NCBI GenBank assembly: GCA_041392835.1
Contig: JAWKLF010000002.1
Span: 310,001 to 374,000, forward strand
DNA from: OLB11 sp041392835
GTDB taxonomy: Bacteria > Bacteroidota > Bacteroidia > Chitinophagales > Chitinophagaceae
DNA: 64,000 bases
Direction of reading: 5' to 3'
Position 1 is the first letter of the stretch. The number at the start of each line of letters is the position of its first letter. Position numbers and translations under genes: made by a program. This document shows, piece by piece, positions 1 to 8,238 of the stretch. The notes beneath the pieces were generated by a model. It was not told where the DNA came from, ran no database searches, and saw only the letters and a list, made by a program, of their open reading frames with translations.

Positions 1-2205
1 TGCATGCGTAGGAGTACTACCACCAGTAGCATGTATAACATGGCTTGGCAAAAATGGAGCTAACTGAGATTTTACGCATATAGGCCCCATACCAGGACCA
101 CCACCACCATGCGGAATAGCAAATGTTTTATGCAAATTCAAATGACAAACATCAGCACCGATATATCCTGGACTTGTTAAGCCTACTTGTGCATTCATAT
201 TCGCACCATCCATATATACTTGGCCTCCATGTTCATGTATGCTATCGCATATTTCTTTTATTGTTTCTTCAAATACACCATGTGTGCTTGGGTATGTAAC
301 CATCAATCCAGCAAGGTTACTACTATGTGTTTGTGCTTTTTCTTTCAAGTCATTGACATCAATATTGCCTTTATCATCGCATGCTACTATGACTATTTTG
401 TAATGGCACATAGCAGCACTTGCAGGGTTCGTACCATGTGCACTTATTGGAATAAGCATTACATTTCGATGGGCTTCGTTTCGGCTTTCATGATATGCTT
501 TGATAACAAGTAAGCCAGCATATTCGCCCTGAGCACCTGAGTTGGGCTGTAGTGAGCAAGCATCAAAACCCGTTATGGTGCAAAGCTCTTTTTCTAAATC
601 ATTGAGCAATGCTTTATACCCTTGCCATTGTTTTTTAGGTGCAAAGGGATGTATAGAATTCCAATGTGGGTCCGATACGGGTATCATTTCGGTAGCAGCA
701 TTGAGCTTCATAGTACAGCTACCCAAAGAAATCATAGAACGATTAAGTGCCAAATCTTTATCTTCTAAAGATTTTAAATAACGCATCATTTTGCTTTCAC
801 TATGATAACGATTAAATACTTCATGTGTCAACACGTCACTTACTCTAACCGCATAATTAGGTATTGAAATAAGTGTATCTGAAAAATTAATATTTTCTAT
901 ACCTAAAGCTTTGGCAAGAGCTTGAATGTCTTGCGGCAAAAAGGTTTCGTCTATACTAATTCCAATATGATTTTCATCTATAAAACGACAATTAAAGCCT
1001 GCTTCTGACAATTGTTCTTGTGTGCGATTAGCATCATCAACCTGAATTTTCAAGGTATCAAAAAATTGTTGATGTACACATTTTGAACCCAAAGCCTCTG
1101 CTATTGCTTGTGTATATACGGCTATGCGTTTTGCAATATTCTGAATACCTTGACTACCGTGATACACTGCATACATTGCAGCCATATTGGCCAGTAAAGC
1201 TTGAGCTGTACAAATATTGGAAGTAGCTTTTTCTCTACGAATATGTTGCTCGCGAGTTTGCAAAGCCATACGAAGACAGCGATTACCTTGTGCATCAATA
1301 CTAACACCGATTATACGACCTGGAATATTTCGTTTATACTCGTCTTTAGTAGCAAAATAAGCTGCATGCGGACCGCCAAAGCCCATAGGCACGCCAAATC
1401 GCTGTGTATTTCCTATAGCTACATCGGCACCAAGCTCGCCTGGAGGCGTTAGTAAGGCCAAGGCCAAAATATCGCAAGCCATGATGACACCACATTGTTG
1501 CGCTTTTGCTTGCTGAATAAATGTATTATAGTTATTTATTTTTCCTTCAGCATTTGGGTATTGCACTATAGCACCAAAATAGGTATCGTCTATAACTGTT
1601 TCTTCAAAATGACCTATAACTAATTCAAAACCCAAAGGCGTTGAGCGAGTTTTTAATACATCTATCGTTTGTGGAAATACTTGCGCATCCACAAAAAATT
1701 TATTTTTTGATTCTTTACCATATGCACCATATAGCAAACTCATAGCTTCGGCTGCGGCAGTACCTTCATCTAATAGCGAGGCATTTGCAATAGGCAAAGC
1801 GGTCAACTCACTGACCATGGTTTGAAAGTTGAGTAGACTTTCCAATCTACCCTGTGCTATTTCGGCTTGGTATGGTGTATATTGAGTATACCATCCTGGA
1901 TTTTCAAAAACATTTCGGAGTATTACACTGGGTGTAATAGTGCCATAATAGCCCAGCCCTATACAATCTTTTTTTAATTCATTTTTCTTACCCAAATCTG
2001 CTATAAATCTCAAATATTCATATTCACTCATAGGAGCATCCATGTCCATTTCTTTGGGCAAACGGATGGACGCTGGTACTGTTTTTTCGATTAATTCTTG
2101 GATTGATTTGACTCCAAGCGTATTCAACATAACTTTTGTTTCGCTTTCATTTGGGCCAATATGTCTGTTTACAAATTCATGGCGCTGTAATTCTTGTAAG
2201 TGCAT
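1..2205 (-). CDS. gcvP: Glycine dehydrogenase (decarboxylating), glycine cleavage P protein, 3'-truncated by window edge
   Basis: PLP-dependent P protein of the glycine cleavage system; it decarboxylates glycine and passes the aminomethyl group to the lipoyl H protein. The reading frame is open without a stop from the ATG at 2205 to the window edge, giving 735 residues of a family that is usually about 950. The start MHLQELQRHEFVNRHIGP has the typical N-terminal RHIGP motif. Near the edge lie MDGANMNAQVGLTSPG and HLNLHKTFAIPHGGGGPG; the lysine of the HK pair (about residue 693) is the expected PLP lysine. About 200 C-terminal residues lie outside the window. The gene is divergent from nadD and has a TACCTTTG element 46 nt upstream. 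Identification is firm. Confidence 0.97.
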   Translation of the reverse strand, partial: MHLQELQRHEFVNRHIGPNESETKVMLNTLGVKSIQELIEKTVPASIRLPKEMDMDAPMSEYEYLRFIADLGKKNELKKDCIGLGYYGTITPSVILRNVFENPGWYTQYTPYQAEIAQGRLESLLNFQTMVSELTALPIANASLLDEGTAAAEAMSLLYGAYGKESKNKFFVDAQVFPQTIDVLKTRSTPLGFELVIGHFEETVIDDTYFGAIVQYPNAEGKINNYNTFIQQAKAQQCGVIMACDILALALLTPPGELGADVAIGNTQRFGVPMGFGGPHAAYFATKDEYKRNIPGRIIGVSIDAQGNRCLRMALQTREQHIRREKATSNICTAQALLANMAAMYAVYHGSQGIQNIAKRIAVYTQAIAEALGSKCVHQQFFDTLKIQVDDANRTQEQLSEAGFNCRFIDENHIGISIDETFLPQDIQALAKALGIENINFSDTLISIPNYAVRVSDVLTHEVFNRYHSESKMMRYLKSLEDKDLALNRSMISLGSCTMKLNAATEMIPVSDPHWNSIHPFAPKKQWQGYKALLNDLEKELCTITGFDACSLQPNSGAQGEYAGLLVIKAYHESRNEAHRNVMLIPISAHGTNPASAAMCHYKIVIVACDDKGNIDVNDLKEKAQTHSSNLAGLMVTYPSTHGVFEETIKEICDSIHEHGGQVYMDGANMNAQVGLTSPGYIGADVCHLNLHKTFAIPHGGGGPGMGPICVKSQLAPFLPSHVIHATGGSTPTHA

Positions 2206-2251
2206 AGTATTAAGATGAATTATTTGAACGATTTAAGGAAAATAAAGGGCA

Positions 2252-2259
2252 CAAAGGTA
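2252..2259 (-). promoter_or_regulatory. Bacteroidota -7 element (TACCTTTG) for gcvP
   Basis: Matches TAnnTTTG on the minus strand, 46 nt before the gcvP start, in the divergent gcvP-nadD spacer. No -33 box was assigned. Confidence 0.45.
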
Positions 2260-2338
2260 CTCGATTTTGAGAAATTGTATGTATCAAAAAAAGAAATAAA
2301 ACAGAGAGGCATAGCACGCTAAAATATTTGCCATAGCG

Positions 2339-2346
2339 TACCTTTG
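2339..2346 (+). promoter_or_regulatory. -7 element (TACCTTTG) for nadD
   Basis: Ends only 4 nt before the nadD ATG, so the transcript would be nearly leaderless. Confidence 0.5.
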
Positions 2347-2350
2347 AACT

Positions 2351-2920
2351 ATGAAAATTGGGCTCTATTTTGGAAGTTTTAATCCCATACACCATGGACA
2401 TCTTATTATAGCAAATCATGTACTCAATGAAGGAAAGGTAGATAAAATCTGGTTTGTGGTTTCGCCACACAATCCTTTAAAAGAGACGAGTAGTTTACTG
2501 AATGAAAAGCAACGTTACTTTTTGGTTCAAACTGCTATAGAACATGAACCTAAATTTAAAGCAAGCAATGTTGAGTTTTCGCTACCTCGCCCTTCGTATA
2601 CTATAGACACGCTGATACATATGCGTGATAAATACCCACAACATGAATTTTCTGTAATCATGGGAGGCGATAGTTTTCAAAACATTAAAAAATGGAAAAA
2701 CTACGAAAAAATACTGCAAGACTATTCTATTATCATTTATCAAAGACCTGGTTTTGAAATTGATACTTCTCTAAGCAAAAAAATACAACTTTTGCAGGCT
2801 CCTTTGTTAGATATTTCATCTACCATGATAAGGGCTTTAATAAAAAATAAAAAATCTATCCGATTTTTAGTGCCAGATGATGTATTGGAAGAAATAGAAC
2901 GAAGTGGTTTTTATAAATAA
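2351..2920 (+). CDS. nadD: Nicotinate-nucleotide adenylyltransferase
   Basis: Transfers AMP from ATP to nicotinate mononucleotide, giving deamido-NAD in NAD biosynthesis. The 189-residue protein has the nucleotidyltransferase signature GSFNPIHHGH at residues 8-17 (HxGH), a central MGGDSFQNIKKWKNYEKIL segment typical of NadD, and a C-terminal ISSTMIR motif of the ISSTxIR type. Length is normal for the family. The ATG sits directly behind a -7 promoter element, which supports the start. The gene is single and divergent from gcvP. In many Bacteroidota it sits next to guanylate kinase; that neighbour is absent here. Confidence 0.95.
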   Translation: MKIGLYFGSFNPIHHGHLIIANHVLNEGKVDKIWFVVSPHNPLKETSSLLNEKQRYFLVQTAIEHEPKFKASNVEFSLPRPSYTIDTLIHMRDKYPQHEFSVIMGGDSFQNIKKWKNYEKILQDYSIIIYQRPGFEIDTSLSKKIQLLQAPLLDISSTMIRALIKNKKSIRFLVPDDVLEEIERSGFYK

Positions 2921-2969
2921 ATAAGCTTAGTAAAAAATATAGCTATAATACTACAACTCTATTCGGCCT

Positions 2970-3662
2970 CTAATTTGTTTTTATTGGAAAATAGTTTTTA
3001 TCTATTTCGAAATTCATTAAGTTGATTAAAGATTTACGTTTAAAACTCAACCATGTGTCTTTAAAAGGTTTACAATTGGTGTCTTTTGTTTTTATAATAT
3101 GCATTTTTGATGTAGAAAAATTTACTTCCGAAAGATTTCTGCCTGCACTTCCAACACCATCGTCGGGACAGTCTGCTGCATTATAATAGCTATCTTGACT
3201 TATGCCAATAAGCTCCCACCTTTTATTTTGAAATCGAAATGTATAATTATTGGTCCATCGCCAAGCGCTTCCGCCATAATGATTAATATTCAATACATTA
3301 TTTTTAAGGGTAATACTCTCATATGGATCGCCAAATACGCCACCACAGTGCTTGCACAAAACACCATCTTTGGTATAGGCAGAAAGTATATATCCTGAGT
3401 TTGTACCTTGCAATATGATAAGGGGTCTATTGCAGTCATAATCTACTTTACTATCGTCCAATTCTTGGTTGTGAGCAATAAGGAGTACGGCATCTTGCAA
3501 CTTATCTTGATTAAAATCGCCTTCTATAGAATCCTTGATAAACCAACCCTTAGGAACAAAGTCTTGTATCGTTTTTCCGGATTTTGGAATTATTGGATTG
3601 GGGCATTGTGCCAAAGAAAATAAATTACTCAACACAAGTAGCGCAAACATTAGGATTCTCAT
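2970..3662 (-). CDS. Secreted protein of unknown function
   Basis: A 230-residue protein with an N-terminal signal peptide (MRILMFALLVLSNLFSLAQ). After it comes a segment with the pattern FVPKGWFIKDSIEGDFNQDKL, where GDFNQDKLQD resembles the acidic loop of VCBS/FG-GAP-like exported proteins, followed by DAVLLI. Several cysteines occur (CPNP, CKHCGG, ADCPDD), so disulfides or metal binding are possible. It lies 33 nt downstream of a small membrane zinc-ribbon gene and probably forms the end of a three-gene minus-strand transcript. I do not recognise a named family, and no function is assigned. Confidence 0.7.
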   Translation of the reverse strand: MRILMFALLVLSNLFSLAQCPNPIIPKSGKTIQDFVPKGWFIKDSIEGDFNQDKLQDAVLLIAHNQELDDSKVDYDCNRPLIILQGTNSGYILSAYTKDGVLCKHCGGVFGDPYESITLKNNVLNINHYGGSAWRWTNNYTFRFQNKRWELIGISQDSYYNAADCPDDGVGSAGRNLSEVNFSTSKMHIIKTKDTNCKPFKDTWLSFKRKSLINLMNFEIDKNYFPIKTN

Positions 3663-3695
3663 TGGTTCTGAATTTTTAATAGGTAAAACTACATT

Positions 3696-3977
3696 TTAAT
3701 TTTTATTCCATGTTGGATGAAAATCTCCGAGTAAATTTTTGCCGCACGTTCCGCAATATTCTGCTTCATTTTTATTATTTCCACAATGCACACAACCCAA
3801 AGGATTTTTGTTTGGTAAAAATCGAAATAAGAAATATACACCAATTGGGGTAATAATAAAGCATAATAATATGGCAAGTAAAAATGGTAAAGGCTTTTGT
3901 TTACTTTCTTGCCAACACATAAGTATACCACATACCACATAAAGTATACAAAAAAGTATAATAAAAAAAGTCTGCAT
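3696..3977 (-). CDS. Small membrane protein with C-terminal zinc ribbon
   Basis: The 93-residue protein has two hydrophobic segments (about residues 3-22 and 32-53) followed by CVHCGNNKNEAEYCGTCGKN, a four-cysteine CxxC...CxxC zinc-ribbon-like knuckle. Its ATG overlaps the stop of the upstream gene as TAATG, which suggests translational coupling. A slightly shifted open frame over the same bases lacks this organised pattern and is taken as a shadow. Function unknown. Confidence 0.7.
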   Translation of the reverse strand: MQTFFIILFCILYVVCGILMCWQESKQKPLPFLLAILLCFIITPIGVYFLFRFLPNKNPLGCVHCGNNKNEAEYCGTCGKNLLGDFHPTWNKN

Positions 3978-4924
3978 TAGTAATTAGCTTGTGTAAAAAT
4001 TATTTTATCAAAATCGGACGTTCTGTTTTCAAAATCTGCTATAAGCCTTTCTCTATCTATGCCTTGTTTATCTACTAAATAATCTATAATATTCTTTTGA
4101 CGAAGAGTATTCAGTTTATGATTAGTTGATTTGTAAAATAATACTTTTATTGGAAATGATGGATTAGCTCTTAATGATTGTGCAATATCATTTAAGTCTT
4201 CTATCATTTTTTTATGTAAAAAAGCTTTACCTTTCTCAAAAGACAAATTAGGATATGCAATATGTTGAAAAGAAAATGATGGAGCTCCTGCTAAATGTAT
4301 TCCTCCTCCAATAAACTCTTTCTCACTCGTATCAAACGAATAACTCAAGTCTAAACTACCCATGTTTTTATTATAAGAGAATGTTTTAAAAACATGGTCG
4401 TTGTATTTTATAGTGATAATTACATTTTGATTACTAAAATTTGAATCAATAAGCATTTCAAAATAGCCTTGTTCGTTGGTAGTGGTTATTGTCTTTTTGT
4501 CTACAACAACAGCTACGTTATGCAAAGGTTTTTTATTTCTGTCATCAATATATCCACTTATTTTAGGTGTAGATGTAGTAGTATTTGTTTGCGCTTTAAA
4601 TTCTATTTTGGTTGTGTATAACAATTGTGATTTTACAGTTTGAGAACCAAACATAAATGCCAAAAAAGCTGCCACTTTATAATAGTATAATGAAATTCTT
4701 TTTCTTAGTTGAGCTGGAATAGAAATTTCTCTATTCAACTGATCTGCTCTAAATCTACCACAAGTAGTAAAAGGATTTTTACGAATATAGGCTATTATTT
4801 CCGTATCGTTCATCGCTGTAAAATCTGCGACTTGATGTTGACATTTACTACAATAATAGCTTTGATTATTGTATGGCATTTCATTAAAATCCTCATTACA
4901 TGGATTAGGAATTTCAATTTTCAT
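3977..4924 (-). CDS. Carboxypeptidase-regulatory-like and OmpA-like protein with N-terminal cysteine motif
   Basis: The 315-residue protein has four parts. The N-terminus has a cysteine-rich segment, YYCSKCQHQVADFTAMND, then ITTTCGRF-like residues (TTCGRF); this Bacteroidota-type motif (CxxC, VxDFT, CGRF) precedes a membrane segment at about 86-97. A carboxypeptidase-regulatory-like beta domain follows (about 120-190, ISGYIDDRNKKPLHNVAVVV, TTTNEQGYFEM). The C-terminal 90 residues resemble an OmpA-like fold (LNDIAQSLRANPSFPIKV, LNTLRQKNIIDYLV). It heads a three-gene minus-strand cluster. A cytoplasm-to-periplasm membrane sensor or peptidoglycan-binding role is only inference. Confidence 0.7.
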   Translation of the reverse strand: MKIEIPNPCNEDFNEMPYNNQSYYCSKCQHQVADFTAMNDTEIIAYIRKNPFTTCGRFRADQLNREISIPAQLRKRISLYYYKVAAFLAFMFGSQTVKSQLLYTTKIEFKAQTNTTTSTPKISGYIDDRNKKPLHNVAVVVDKKTITTTNEQGYFEMLIDSNFSNQNVIITIKYNDHVFKTFSYNKNMGSLDLSYSFDTSEKEFIGGGIHLAGAPSFSFQHIAYPNLSFEKGKAFLHKKMIEDLNDIAQSLRANPSFPIKVLFYKSTNHKLNTLRQKNIIDYLVDKQGIDRERLIADFENRTSDFDKIIFTQANY

Positions 4925-4943
4925 TTTATAAAGATAATGAATG

Positions 4944-5020
4944 GAACACGGATTAGATAGATATATAGATTTTTACTGAAAAAATCTGTGATTATCTCAT
5001 TATCTGTTCAATCAGTGTTC
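4944..5020. repeat. Palindromic intergenic repeat
   Basis: Outer arms GAACACGGATT (4944-4954) and AATCAGTGTTC (5010-5020) are complementary at 10 of 11 positions. Nested inside is a perfect 8-bp stem, AGATTTTT (4967-4974) with AAAAATCT (4980-4987), around a 5-nt loop. The wording, CACGGATT with AATCTGTG, resembles a dispersed palindromic repeat I remember from intergenic regions of Bacteroidota. It lies just after sdhB on the minus strand and could end or stabilise the sdh transcript. Confidence 0.55.
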
Positions 5021-5027
5021 AAAAAAA

Positions 5028-5786
5028 CTACAAACTCAATTGAGCATTCAAGTATTCTCTATTTAATCTTGCGATATTGGATAATGAAATTTCTTTAGGA
5101 CATTCAGCTTCACAAGCACCGGTGTTAGTACAAGCGCCAAATCCTTCTTTATCCATTTGTGCCACCATGTTCAAAACACGAGTTTGTCTTTCAGCTTGAC
5201 CTTGTGGTAACAGAGCATATTGTGATACTTTTGCAGATGTAAACAACATAGCACTTGAATTTTTGCAAGCTGCAACACAAGCACCACAACCAATACAAGC
5301 AGCAGCTGCAAATGAGGCATCGGCATTGTCTTTATTAATTGGCAAAGCATTTCCATCTTGTGCATTTCCTGTGTTTACACTAACAAAACCACCTGCTTGT
5401 TGAATACGATCAAACGCACTTCTATCTACTGTTAAGTCTTTTAATACTGGAAAAGCTTTAGCTCTCCAAGGTTCAACAGTTATGGTTTCACCGTCTTTAA
5501 AAGCTCTCATGTGTAATTGGCAAGTGGTAGTTCCATTCCATGGTCCATGTGCACGACCATTGATATGCATACTACACATACCACAAATACCTTCACGACA
5601 GTCGTGATCAAAGGCAATAGGGTCTTGTCCTTCATTAATTAATTTTTCATTGACCACGTCAAACATTTCAAGAAATGACATTTCGGTTGAAATATTTTCT
5701 GCTTTGTAAGTTTCAAATTTACCAGCTGAATTTGAGTTTGCTTGACGCCAAACTTTAAGGTTTAAGTTTATGTTGCTATGTTCCAT
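5028..5786 (-). CDS. sdhB: Succinate dehydrogenase/fumarate reductase iron-sulfur subunit
   Basis: Electron-transfer subunit of complex II, passing electrons between the flavoprotein and the membrane cytochrome b. The 252-residue protein has the plant-type [2Fe-2S] cysteines in DCREGICGMCSMHINGR followed by CQLH, the [4Fe-4S] motif CIGCGACVAACKNSS, and a last cluster region with CTNTGACEAECPKEI. This resembles the non-classical (Bacteroides/Wolinella-like) subfamily with a two-protein catalytic part and a single cytochrome b subunit. It is the last gene of the operon, separated from sdhA by a four-helix-bundle gene and its inverted repeats. Its start lies only 13 nt from the repeat arm, so its leader RNA is the repeat. 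Confidence 0.96.
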   Translation of the reverse strand: MEHSNINLNLKVWRQANSNSAGKFETYKAENISTEMSFLEMFDVVNEKLINEGQDPIAFDHDCREGICGMCSMHINGRAHGPWNGTTTCQLHMRAFKDGETITVEPWRAKAFPVLKDLTVDRSAFDRIQQAGGFVSVNTGNAQDGNALPINKDNADASFAAAACIGCGACVAACKNSSAMLFTSAKVSQYALLPQGQAERQTRVLNMVAQMDKEGFGACTNTGACEAECPKEISLSNIARLNREYLNAQLSL

Positions 5787-5799
5787 GATATTTAATTAG

Positions 5800-5825
5800 C
5801 CAATTAGCAAATGTGCCAATTAGCA
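5800..5825. repeat. Left inverted-repeat arm flanking the four-helix-bundle gene
   Basis: A 26-bp arm beginning CCAATTAGCAAATG. It contains two imperfect direct copies of CCAATTAGCA. It is complementary to the right arm at 24 of 26 positions and lies just upstream of sdhB on the minus strand. Confidence 0.75.
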
Positions 5826-5832
5826 GATTTTT

Positions 5833-6198
5833 TTATTGTTTAATTAATATTGATTTTTTTGATGACGCAATAATTTTATTTAAAACTCGCAATACACTTT
5901 GTAATTCTTCGAGAATTTTTTCGGTATTCGGAAAATCTTCCAGGTCTTTACAAACTAAAAGCCAGTATTCTGTTTCTTCTGCTTCTTTTAAAGATATTTT
6001 TAATTTATGAATAAAGTCATTTTTACTTTCTGCATTTTGTGATTCCCAAACATTTGCACCAATTGAAGTGCCGCTTCTTATTAGTTGTTTAGAAATAGTA
6101 TGTTTTTTTACCTTATCTAATTCACCACAATAAACAACAATGTTCTTTGCAAATTGCAAGGTTAGTTGAACGATTAAATTGTCTTTGTTTTTATTCAC
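5833..6198 (-). CDS. Four helix bundle protein (S23/23S rRNA intervening-sequence protein family)
   Basis: The 121-residue all-helical protein has the family hallmark SKQLIRSGTSIGANVWESQ (about residues 37-56), followed by KNDFIHKLKISLKEAEETEYW. Family members are found in 23S rRNA intervening sequences and as free genes, and are related to the Avd accessory protein of diversity-generating retroelements. No reverse transcriptase or variable repeat is visible here. The start is GTG at 6198; no better ATG exists. It sits between sdhA and sdhB in the same orientation and is flanked by inverted repeats. Its function in this position is unknown. Confidence 0.85.
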   Translation of the reverse strand: MNKNKDNLIVQLTLQFAKNIVVYCGELDKVKKHTISKQLIRSGTSIGANVWESQNAESKNDFIHKLKISLKEAEETEYWLLVCKDLEDFPNTEKILEELQSVLRVLNKIIASSKKSILIKQ

Positions 6199-6216
6199 TT
6201 CTTTATTTTTTCAATA

Positions 6217-6242
6217 TGCTAATCGGCACATTTGCAAATTGG
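6217..6242. repeat. Right inverted-repeat arm flanking the four-helix-bundle gene
   Basis: A 26-bp arm beginning TGCTAATCGGCACATTTGC. It is complementary to 5800-5825 except at two positions. A further GGCACATCTGCTAATT follows it and runs into the sdhA stop codon. Confidence 0.75.
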
Positions 6243-6254
6243 CACATCTGCTAA

Positions 6255-8231
6255 TTATTTATAATTTCTTTGACTCGGATGTATCACTTCATAATTCAAA
6301 TCCTCTTTATGCATGTCCCAAGTGTTGTTGCCTTTGTTTTCCCAGCATGCTACATACATATATTTATCATCATGACGCATTGCTTCTCCATCTTCTGTTT
6401 GGTGTTCTTCACGGAAATGTCCTCCACAACTTTCTTCTCTATTCAAAGCATCCATACACATTAGTTCTCCTAATTCTAAAAAGTCGGCTACACGTCCTGC
6501 TTTGTCTAATTCAGGGTTTAAACTATCTGCCGTACCAGGCACTCTTACATCTTTCCAAAATTCTTCACGAAGTGTTCTAATTTCTTGAATAGCTTGTCTT
6601 AATCCTTCTGCATTACGAGCCATACCACATTTATCCCACATGATTTTACCAAGTTGTTTGTGAAAATAATCTACCGATTTTGTTCCTTTCACATTCATGA
6701 AATGATTAATTCTATCTTTTACTTCTTTTTCGGCATCGTCAAATGCTTTTTGATTAACATCTATTTTTGGTGTGCGAATTTCGTCTGCTAAATAATTTCC
6801 TATGGTATAAGGAATTACAAAATATCCATCCGCTAAGCCTTGCATTAATGCACTTGCTCCTAATCGGTTAGCACCATGATCGCTAAAGTTGGCTTCGCCT
6901 AAAGCATATAAGCCAGGCACCGATGTCATTAATTCATAATCTACCCAAAGTCCACCCATGGTGTAGTGTACTGCAGGATAAATTCTCATGGGAACAGTAT
7001 AGGGATCTTCTCCTGTAATTTTTGCATACATATCAAACAAGTTTCCGTATTTTTCTTTTACTACTTGTTTGCCCATTTTTATTATTTCATCATCTGATGC
7101 ATTAGCTAAACCTTGTTTGGTAGCTTCTATTTTTCCATATCTTTTTATAGCAGAAGCAAAATCTAAATATACAGCCATTTTACTTGAGCCTACGCCATAA
7201 CCAGCATCGCAACGTTCTTTTGCAGCACGAGAAGCCACATCACGAGGTACTAAATTCCCAAAAGCAGGATAACGACGTTCTAAATAATAATCTCTTTCTT
7301 CTTCTGGAATATCAAATGCCTTGCGAGTATCATTTTGTTTTTTAGGAACCCAAATCCGCCCATCATTACGCAATGATTCAGACATTAAGGTTAATTTACT
7401 TTGATGGTCGCCACTTACAGGAATACAAGTAGGATGAATTTGTGTAAAGCATGGATTTCCAAAATAGGCTCCTTTTTTATGTGCTTTCCAAGCGGCTGTT
7501 ACGTTTGACCCCATAGCATTTGTAGAAAGGAAAAATACATTTCCATATCCACCAGTACAAAGCAAAACGGCATGAGCACCATGACGTTCGATTTCTCCAG
7601 TAACTAAATTTCGAGCAATAATACCACGTGCTTTACCATCAATAGTAACTACATCTAACATTTCATGACGATTATATTCTTTGATAGCACCAATAGATAC
7701 TTGTCGCATTTGAGCTGAATAAGCGCCTAATAAAAGTTGTTGGCCTGTTTGACCAGCAGCATAAAACGTACGTTGAACTTGTGTTCCACCAAACGAACGA
7801 TTACTTAATAAACCACCATATTCACGTGCAAAAGGAACACCTTGAGCCACACATTGGTCAATAATATTACCACTTACTTCGGCTAAGCGATGCACGTTGG
7901 CTTCACGAGCACGATAATCGCCACCTTTTATGGTATCGTAGAATAATCGATACACACTATCGCCATCATTTTGATAATTTTTGGCGGCATTAATACCACC
8001 TTGTGCAGCAATGGAGTGAGCACGACGACCACTATCTTGAAAACAAAACGTTTTTACATTGTATCCTAATTCGGCTAATGTAGCTGCCGCAGAAGCACCT
8101 GCCAAACCTGTACCAACTACAATAATGTCAATTTGTCTTTTGTTTGCAGGATTTACTAATTTGCAAGTACTTTTATAAGTACTCCATTTTTGAGCTAATT
8201 CGCCTGAAGGTATTCTGTTGTTAATTGCCAT
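6255..8231 (-). CDS. sdhA: Succinate dehydrogenase/fumarate reductase flavoprotein subunit
   Basis: Catalytic FAD subunit of complex II. The chosen ATG at 8231 gives 658 residues (MAINNRIPSGELAQKW) and lies 7 nt after the preceding stop; an upstream in-frame extension would overlap the DUF2442 gene. The FAD-binding motif IIVVGTGLAGASAAATLAELG starts near residue 37, followed by RRAHSIAAQGGINAA with the histidine that usually carries covalent FAD. HYTMGGLWVDYELMTSVPGLYALGEA and the C-terminal HFREEHQTEDGEA are also typical. Length fits the larger Bacteroidota/epsilonproteobacterial type. Identification is firm. Confidence 0.97.
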   Translation of the reverse strand: MAINNRIPSGELAQKWSTYKSTCKLVNPANKRQIDIIVVGTGLAGASAAATLAELGYNVKTFCFQDSGRRAHSIAAQGGINAAKNYQNDGDSVYRLFYDTIKGGDYRAREANVHRLAEVSGNIIDQCVAQGVPFAREYGGLLSNRSFGGTQVQRTFYAAGQTGQQLLLGAYSAQMRQVSIGAIKEYNRHEMLDVVTIDGKARGIIARNLVTGEIERHGAHAVLLCTGGYGNVFFLSTNAMGSNVTAAWKAHKKGAYFGNPCFTQIHPTCIPVSGDHQSKLTLMSESLRNDGRIWVPKKQNDTRKAFDIPEEERDYYLERRYPAFGNLVPRDVASRAAKERCDAGYGVGSSKMAVYLDFASAIKRYGKIEATKQGLANASDDEIIKMGKQVVKEKYGNLFDMYAKITGEDPYTVPMRIYPAVHYTMGGLWVDYELMTSVPGLYALGEANFSDHGANRLGASALMQGLADGYFVIPYTIGNYLADEIRTPKIDVNQKAFDDAEKEVKDRINHFMNVKGTKSVDYFHKQLGKIMWDKCGMARNAEGLRQAIQEIRTLREEFWKDVRVPGTADSLNPELDKAGRVADFLELGELMCMDALNREESCGGHFREEHQTEDGEAMRHDDKYMYVACWENKGNNTWDMHKEDLNYEVIHPSQRNYK

Positions 8232-8238
8232 ATTAAAA

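Larger units (their letters stand above)
5794..6256. mobile_element. Candidate non-autonomous element: four-helix-bundle gene bracketed by inverted repeats
   Basis: The region between the sdhA stop and the sdhB start consists of two inverted repeat arms enclosing one small gene and nothing else. The arms match at 24 of 26 positions, with a further complementary CTAATT/AATTAG outside an 8-nt bulge (6251-6256 and 5794-5799). The outer right arm overlaps the sdhA stop codon. There is no transposase and I saw no target-site duplication. The architecture recalls intervening sequences that carry S23-type proteins. Mobility is inference. Confidence 0.45.

Noticed and set aside
187..513. Plus-strand open frame of 108 codons near the left edge
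   Set aside because: It lies wholly opposite the conserved gcvP coding frame, has low-complexity cysteine- and phenylalanine-rich content and no homology pattern. It is a shadow.
3689..3940. Alternative frame over the small zinc-ribbon gene
   Set aside because: The other frame has a clear two-helix plus CxxC...CxxC pattern and a coupled start; this one has none.
5833..6198. Diversity-generating retroelement with Avd-like protein
   Set aside because: No reverse transcriptase, template repeat or variable repeat was found in or near the region; only a family relation exists.
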